Source: CAYVGO01 sp964450725 (GTDB lineage Bacteria > Bacteroidota > Bacteroidia > Bacteroidales > UBA932). Taken from it: a stretch of DNA of 11,192 bases. Within the stretch, counting starts at the first letter, position 1. Every line of letters starts with the position of its first letter. The notes beneath the pieces are model-generated. The model was given only the letters and a program-made list of their open reading frames with translations. It did not search any database and had not been told where the DNA came from. Of the stretch, positions 6,388 to 11,192 are shown piece after piece. The position numbers and the translations under genes were made by a program. The stretch covers positions 1 to 11,192 of the forward strand of contig CAYVGO010000065.1 in the NCBI GenBank assembly GCA_964450725.1. Reading direction: 5' to 3'.

Positions 6388-9300
6388 ATGAAAAACCATG
6401 TCTTATTTTATTTAGTCTTTTTATTGTTTACCCTGCCGGGAATTGCTTTGGCACAAGGTGAAACAATCTCGGTTTCCGGTCAAGTGTTTGACGACCAAGG
6501 AGAACCGTTACCCGGAGCCAATGTTGTTCTAAAGGGAACCAGCAGAGGTGTTGTTACAGGTATTGACGGTACGTTTTCTATCAATGCCCCCGCCAATGGA
6601 ACATTAGTATTTTCAGCGGTAGGCTTGGGCACAGTAGAAGAATTGATTAGTAATCGGAGAACAATTGATGTAACATTATCGCAGGTTGCCAGTCAGATTG
6701 ATGACGTAGTGGTAGTAGGTTATGGTGTACAAAGACGTTCTGACCTTACCGGTGCGGTGGCTTCCGTAAAAATGGAAGATGCTTTGAAAGCCATGCCTGT
6801 AGCACGGGTTACCGACGCTTTGCAGGGACGTTTGGCAGGGGTATCTATTGTACAACAAAGTGGTGCACCAGGTAGTGAAAATACCATTCGGGTGAGAGGA
6901 GTAAATGCCATTGAAGGAGATGGTGCTCCTTTAGTGGTGATTGACGGATTTATTGGTGGAAGTTTAGCTTCGCTCAATCCTTCTGATATTCAGTCTATAG
7001 AGGTACTCAAAGATGCTTCTTCAACAGCCATTTACGGTTCTCGTGGAGCCAATGGTGTATTGTTGGTAACCACCAAGCGTGGCGAGAAAGGGGCACCGCG
7101 TGTAACCTATAACGGGTATGTCAATTTTAAAACCCCCGCAACATTACCAACACAATTATCGGCAGCAGATAATGCCCGTTTGCAAAATGAGTATATCAGA
7201 GAATCGACCGCTAATGGTATTATAGTGCCTGGCCCTACATTTACTGATGCACAAATTGCAGAGTTGGAAAGTACAGGAGGATTAAATTTTTTAAATGCAG
7301 TCTTCAAACCGATGGCTATTGAGCACATGCACGAATTGTCTATCTCCGGACGGGGAGATAAAAGTAATTATTTAATTTCAGGAAGTATTAATTCCAATGA
7401 TGGTATTGTGAGAAATTCCAATGCTTTGCGTGCCAACTACAGAGCCAAAATTGATACAGAAATAAAATCATGGTTGAAAGTAGGTGCCAATTTGTGGGGA
7501 ACTTACAGCAAAAGCCAAGGACCGGGCTTTGGACAATATCAAAACTTGTTGAACCGGGCATTGATGTTTCCCCGATTTTTAACCTCAGATCCGACAGTTG
7601 CTCCTACAGATAAGGGGTATTACGATTTAAGTCGTGAACCCGACCCTCGTCGTAAAGTCAATGAAGTCAATACCGACGGATATACCTATACTTCATGGTT
7701 ACAGGGATATGTAGATGTTACCATTATCAAAGGGTTAACCTTTCGGTCATCGGGAGCATTTACATTAGGAAATACCAATACTCAAACCTATCGTTCCCGT
7801 GATGCTTATGAATCGCATCCTTCCTTTAACCAAGGAGTCTTGACTCAAGCAAAAGTAAATAGCAGTAATACATTTGCATGGCTCAATACCAATACCTTGT
7901 CTTATGTCAAAGAGTTTAATAAATACCACCGTATTAATGCAACGGCTGTATTTGAACAATCTTACAGTAATGCTTATTCTCATGGCGGTACTGCCGATAA
8001 CTTTTTACCCGAATTTGAATACATCGGATACAACAACTTAGGACTGGCTAAAAATAGAGATGCTTCATCTTCACGGACAATTATTACGATGATGTCTGCT
8101 TTGGCAAGGGTTAACTACGTAGCCTTAGACCGCTATATGATTACTGCTTCTTACCGTTACGATGGTTCATCAAGATTGGCAGTAGGAAAACAGTGGTTCG
8201 GCTTTCCATCGGTAGCCTTGGGTTGGGAGGCAAAAAAAGAGTCATTTCTTCAAGATGTGAATTGGTTAAATCAAGCAAAATTACGTTTGCAGTATGGTAT
8301 TACCGGTAATCAAGCGGTGCCAGCTTATTCAGCGTATTCTACAGTGAATGTTACAGTGAATGAAGCCACCGGTCAACCGAGTTATGGTGTCCAAGAACGT
8401 GCCAATCCTAACTTAGGATGGGAAAATACGACCGAATATAATATCGGGCTTGATTTCGGATTCTTGTCTAACCGTATTACATTGACCGTTGACGGATACT
8501 ATAAAACCAGTAAAGATGTTATTTTACGGGTGGCTTTACCACCTACCACAGGATTCAGTACAGAGTTGATTAATGCCGCAACCATCTTAAATCAGGGAGT
8601 TGAAGTAACCATTGGTGCAGACCCTATAGCCAATGAAAAAGTAAGATGGCATACAGACCTTACATTAACTTATAATAAAGGTACAATGGAGAGGATTGAT
8701 GGTATACAAAATTCTATGAAACTTTCCGGAGGATATGAAAAAGAGTTGTATCGCTATATTGTGGGTGAAAGAATCGGAACCATGTGGGGATATACCATTG
8801 ACGGCGTATGGAAAACTACTGATGCCAACAGAGGAACTAATGCTCCCGGCTCTTATAAATACAAAGACCTTAACGGAGACGGAGTGATTAATGATAAAGA
8901 TCAAAGTGTGATTGGTAATGGACAACCTATCTTCAGTTGGGGATGGAATAATACGGTTAATTATGCAGGGTTTGATTTGTCATTGTTTTTGATAGGTTTT
9001 CATGGTTTTGATATTTATAACAACAATAATTGGCGAGGAGTGGTAGATAATCGTATTGCACCCAATCCTGAATTCTTAGACCGATGGACACCGGAAAATG
9101 AAAATACTAAAATTCCCGGATTTGTATTAGACAACGGTCCCGGAGGATTTCTTTCAGATAAGGTAGAAAAAGGAGATTTTGTGAAGATCAAAAATATCAC
9201 CTTAGGTTATACTCTGCCGAATACCTTATTAGAAAAAGCCCATATTCATAATTTTAGAGTCTATGTATCTCTTCAAAATCCCTTTATTTTCACGAAATAT

Positions 9301-9411
9301 TCAGGGCTTGATCCTGAAATTACTTTAAAGAGTCCACTTACTCCGGGTGCAGATTGGGGATATTATCCTAATGGACGGAATTACTTGTTAGGAGTCAACT
9401 TTACTTTTTAA
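6388..9411 (+). CDS. SusC/RagA-like TonB-dependent outer-membrane transporter
   Basis: It imports oligosaccharides across the outer membrane using TonB energy, in complex with the SusD-like lipoprotein encoded next. At 1007 residues it has the usual family length. A signal peptide (about 1-22, LFTLPGIALAQ) precedes a carboxypeptidase-regulatory-like domain (about 27-100: VSGQVFDDQGEPLPGANVVL, GIDGTFSI). The SusC plug follows (about 105-230) with DDVVVVGYGVQRRSDLTGAV, VRGVNAI, APLVVIDGF, SIEVLKDASSTAIYGSRGAN and GVLLVTTKRG. The remainder is a beta-barrel with late motifs DLNGDGVINDKDQ and PIFSWGWNN, ending in phenylalanine (LGVNFTF) as expected for BAM-assembled proteins. There is no STN domain, so no direct anti-sigma signalling is suggested. 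The start ATG sits after an A/T-rich stretch without Shine-Dalgarno. Cargo cannot be read from sequence; the nearby lyase suggests a uronic-acid-containing glycan. Confidence 0.96.
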   Translation: MKNHVLFYLVFLLFTLPGIALAQGETISVSGQVFDDQGEPLPGANVVLKGTSRGVVTGIDGTFSINAPANGTLVFSAVGLGTVEELISNRRTIDVTLSQVASQIDDVVVVGYGVQRRSDLTGAVASVKMEDALKAMPVARVTDALQGRLAGVSIVQQSGAPGSENTIRVRGVNAIEGDGAPLVVIDGFIGGSLASLNPSDIQSIEVLKDASSTAIYGSRGANGVLLVTTKRGEKGAPRVTYNGYVNFKTPATLPTQLSAADNARLQNEYIRESTANGIIVPGPTFTDAQIAELESTGGLNFLNAVFKPMAIEHMHELSISGRGDKSNYLISGSINSNDGIVRNSNALRANYRAKIDTEIKSWLKVGANLWGTYSKSQGPGFGQYQNLLNRALMFPRFLTSDPTVAPTDKGYYDLSREPDPRRKVNEVNTDGYTYTSWLQGYVDVTIIKGLTFRSSGAFTLGNTNTQTYRSRDAYESHPSFNQGVLTQAKVNSSNTFAWLNTNTLSYVKEFNKYHRINATAVFEQSYSNAYSHGGTADNFLPEFEYIGYNNLGLAKNRDASSSRTIITMMSALARVNYVALDRYMITASYRYDGSSRLAVGKQWFGFPSVALGWEAKKESFLQDVNWLNQAKLRLQYGITGNQAVPAYSAYSTVNVTVNEATGQPSYGVQERANPNLGWENTTEYNIGLDFGFLSNRITLTVDGYYKTSKDVILRVALPPTTGFSTELINAATILNQGVEVTIGADPIANEKVRWHTDLTLTYNKGTMERIDGIQNSMKLSGGYEKELYRYIVGERIGTMWGYTIDGVWKTTDANRGTNAPGSYKYKDLNGDGVINDKDQSVIGNGQPIFSWGWNNTVNYAGFDLSLFLIGFHGFDIYNNNNWRGVVDNRIAPNPEFLDRWTPENENTKIPGFVLDNGPGGFLSDKVEKGDFVKIKNITLGYTLPNTLLEKAHIHNFRVYVSLQNPFIFTKYSGLDPEITLKSPLTPGADWGYYPNGRNYLLGVNFTF

Positions 9412-9436
9412 TAATAACTATTAAATGATTTACATT

Positions 9437-11158
9437 ATGAAAGCAAATATTCGTTATAAAAAAATTTTCTTACGACTTGGTGTCATATTGTTGACGTTGC
9501 AAGGGTGTGTAGATTTGGAACAACCACCCATTAGTGTTCCTGTGCAGGAGGAAAAGGCTCCCGGTCAAACATTGACGACCGATGAATTAAAGGCAAGAGC
9601 CAATCAATTGTATATAGATCTTTGGGGAGGTGGTACTGTATTTAATGATGGTAATTATGGTTACAATACTCGTATCATGCAATGGAATATTGCTTCAGAC
9701 GAAACAGTTACCGGTAAACCTGCCACCAATAGGTTAGGTAAACTTGACCGAATAGATCTGGATCTTCCGCCATTAAGTACTAAAGATGATGGAATGCCGT
9801 GGGCTTATTTCTATAAGACAATCAATACCGCAAGTACTTTAATCATGGAATCTTTACGAACCTCCGGTATTGCTAAAGCACAATATGCTGACTCTATAAA
9901 AGCGACCGCTGAATTTGACAAAGTGAAATATGAAGAGTTGAGGAATGCCGGTGCTATAACAGAAGATGATGAAGTAATGCAACTCATGGGAGAAGGATAT
10001 TTTATGCGGGCATTGAGTTATTTTCATTTGGTACGCTATTATGGCGATGTTCCCTGCTATGCCGACCATACCAACAAGACAGGGATTAATGGAGAAGTTG
10101 GGGTGAAAGAACAAACACCACGATCTCCGGTCAAAGATATTTATGAAAAAATGATTATCCGCGATTTAGAATTAGCCGCTTTACTTTTACCGAAAAACAG
10201 TAGAATCGTCAGAAATGGAAAGTCAAGCAGTGAACGACCAAGTTCATGGGCTGCCAAAGCCATGTTGGCAGATGTTTATTTAACCATGGCAGGTTGGCCT
10301 CTTAAGCAAGTCGATAAATATAGTATGGCGGCAAATGTAGCCAAAGATATAATGACGAATAGCGGGCTATCCCTAACTCCTGATTATAAAGATTTATGGA
10401 AAGAAGCGAAAAAAGAGGAGGCCAATGAACATATTTTTGCTCTGCATCATTATGGAGATTCCGAAAAAACATTTAGTAATTATGGGAAGTCTTATTACGC
10501 CGAAGATGAGAAAACAGGTGGAAATACCGGATGGGCAGATGTGTTGATGGATTCCTCTTTTTTTGAAAGATGGCCATCAGACTTGAGAAGAAACTTTGTA
10601 GCCATTACTCAATTAGACAAAGATGGAGTTAAAACTCCGTGGCGACAGTCTTTAATGCAATGTCCACCCATCAATAAATATCGAGATTACAATCAGGGAG
10701 GTAATACATTAACTACTCCCGCGTCTGCACAATCATTGGGTATAACACCGATATATCGTTATGCTCAAGTTTTGTTGATATATGCAGAAGCCGCTAATCA
10801 AGCCGCCGGAGGACCTAATACAGATATTTTAAATGCTATCAATTTAATCAGAACAAGAGGTGGAGCAGAACCAATTGAATCGGGATTGACTAAAGAAGAG
10901 TTTGACGAAGTGGTGTTTAAAGAAAATAGTTATGAATTGTTTGCCGAAGGGAAACGCTGGTTTCAGTTAGTACGTAAAGAAAGGGTGGTTAAAGAAAATC
11001 AATATAACTACCGTGTGAAAAAATCTTTACAAGAAAGAGGTATTACAACAGAGATGGCTGCACAAAGCAATAAAGGATATTTGTGGCCTATTCCATCTGA
11101 TGTGATCACTACGGCTGCGGCTTCTGGGGTAACCATTACTCAAAATCCCGGATACTAA
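9437..11158 (+). CDS. SusD/RagB-like outer-membrane glycan-binding lipoprotein
   Basis: It is the surface lipoprotein that caps the SusC-like barrel and binds the glycan. The frame opens at ATG 9425, but the ATG at 9437 gives a normal lipoprotein signal (basic n-region ANIRYKK, hydrophobic LGVILLTL, lipobox LQGC with Cys24), so it is preferred; either start leaves 13-25 bp after the SusC-like stop, indicating an operon. The SusD N-terminal domain carries the characteristic helix GEGYFMRALSYFHLVRYYGD (about residue 185 on). The C-terminal domain has YRYAQVLLIYAEAANQ, INLIRTRGGAE and ELFAEGKRWFQLVR, and the protein ends in the typical LWPIP...ITQNPGY. At 573 residues it is of usual size. A charged stretch before the signature helix (about 145-183, ATAEFDKVKYEELRNAGAIT) seems longer than in many relatives. 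Confidence 0.95.
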   Translation: MKANIRYKKIFLRLGVILLTLQGCVDLEQPPISVPVQEEKAPGQTLTTDELKARANQLYIDLWGGGTVFNDGNYGYNTRIMQWNIASDETVTGKPATNRLGKLDRIDLDLPPLSTKDDGMPWAYFYKTINTASTLIMESLRTSGIAKAQYADSIKATAEFDKVKYEELRNAGAITEDDEVMQLMGEGYFMRALSYFHLVRYYGDVPCYADHTNKTGINGEVGVKEQTPRSPVKDIYEKMIIRDLELAALLLPKNSRIVRNGKSSSERPSSWAAKAMLADVYLTMAGWPLKQVDKYSMAANVAKDIMTNSGLSLTPDYKDLWKEAKKEEANEHIFALHHYGDSEKTFSNYGKSYYAEDEKTGGNTGWADVLMDSSFFERWPSDLRRNFVAITQLDKDGVKTPWRQSLMQCPPINKYRDYNQGGNTLTTPASAQSLGITPIYRYAQVLLIYAEAANQAAGGPNTDILNAINLIRTRGGAEPIESGLTKEEFDEVVFKENSYELFAEGKRWFQLVRKERVVKENQYNYRVKKSLQERGITTEMAAQSNKGYLWPIPSDVITTAAASGVTITQNPGY

Positions 11159-11165
11159 ATTTAAT

Positions 11166-11192
11166 GATTAGTGGTTAACGGTTAGTGATTAA
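11166..11192 (+). repeat. Heptamer tandem repeat after the SusD-like gene, running off the window
   Basis: Units of seven bases, GATTAGT, GGTTAAC, GGTTAGT and GATTAA(...), begin eight bases after the stop codon and continue to the window end. Simple G/T/A-rich heptamer tracts of this kind are, as recalled, frequent between genes in Bacteroidota. The total copy number is not visible, and no terminator is seen before the edge. Confidence 0.6.

Overview
The window looks like a piece of a Bacteroidota (probably Bacteroidales-type) genome. Three things point there: an adjacent SusC/SusD pair, a C-terminal type IX secretion (T9SS) sorting domain preceded by BACON-like domains, and A/T-rich translation starts mostly without a Shine-Dalgarno motif. 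The base composition is moderately AT-rich. A run of exactly 100 Ns marks a scaffold join, so this is draft or metagenome-assembled sequence. I do not assign a genus.

Layout, all genes on the + strand. (1) 1-2462 is the 3' part of a large secreted protein: a right-handed beta-helix region, an Ig-like domain, two BACON-like domains and a T9SS type A sorting domain. Its true start lies before the window, and an intrinsic terminator (2471-2523) closes it. (2) 2653-5727 is a complete family 8 polysaccharide lyase of the chondroitin-sulfate-ABC-lyase type, with a signal peptide and all four expected catalytic residues. (3) 5728-6387 is about 660 bp without a gene, unusually dense in repeats: an octamer microsatellite overlapping the lyase stop codon, an 88-bp-period direct repeat interrupted by the 100-N gap, a short GC hairpin, an array of palindromic 22-bp units, and a REP-like palindrome. 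(4) 6388-9411 and 9437-11158 encode a SusC-like TonB-dependent transporter and its SusD-like lipoprotein, closely spaced as an operon. A heptamer repeat follows the susD-like stop and runs off the window.

Inferred function: this resembles part of a polysaccharide utilization locus for a uronic-acid-containing glycan, possibly a glycosaminoglycan. SusD would capture the glycan at the surface, SusC would import it, and the lyase (signal peptide but no T9SS or lipobox signal) would cleave it in the periplasm. The beta-helix protein would be exported to the surface by the T9SS. No sulfatase, unsaturated glucuronyl hydrolase (GH88) or regulator is visible here, so the substrate is not proven. The repeat-rich, incompletely assembled spacer separates lyase from transporter, so their co-regulation is not shown either.

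I did not find a clearly new enzymatic or defence system. The most unusual material is the layered repeat region upstream of the SusC gene.
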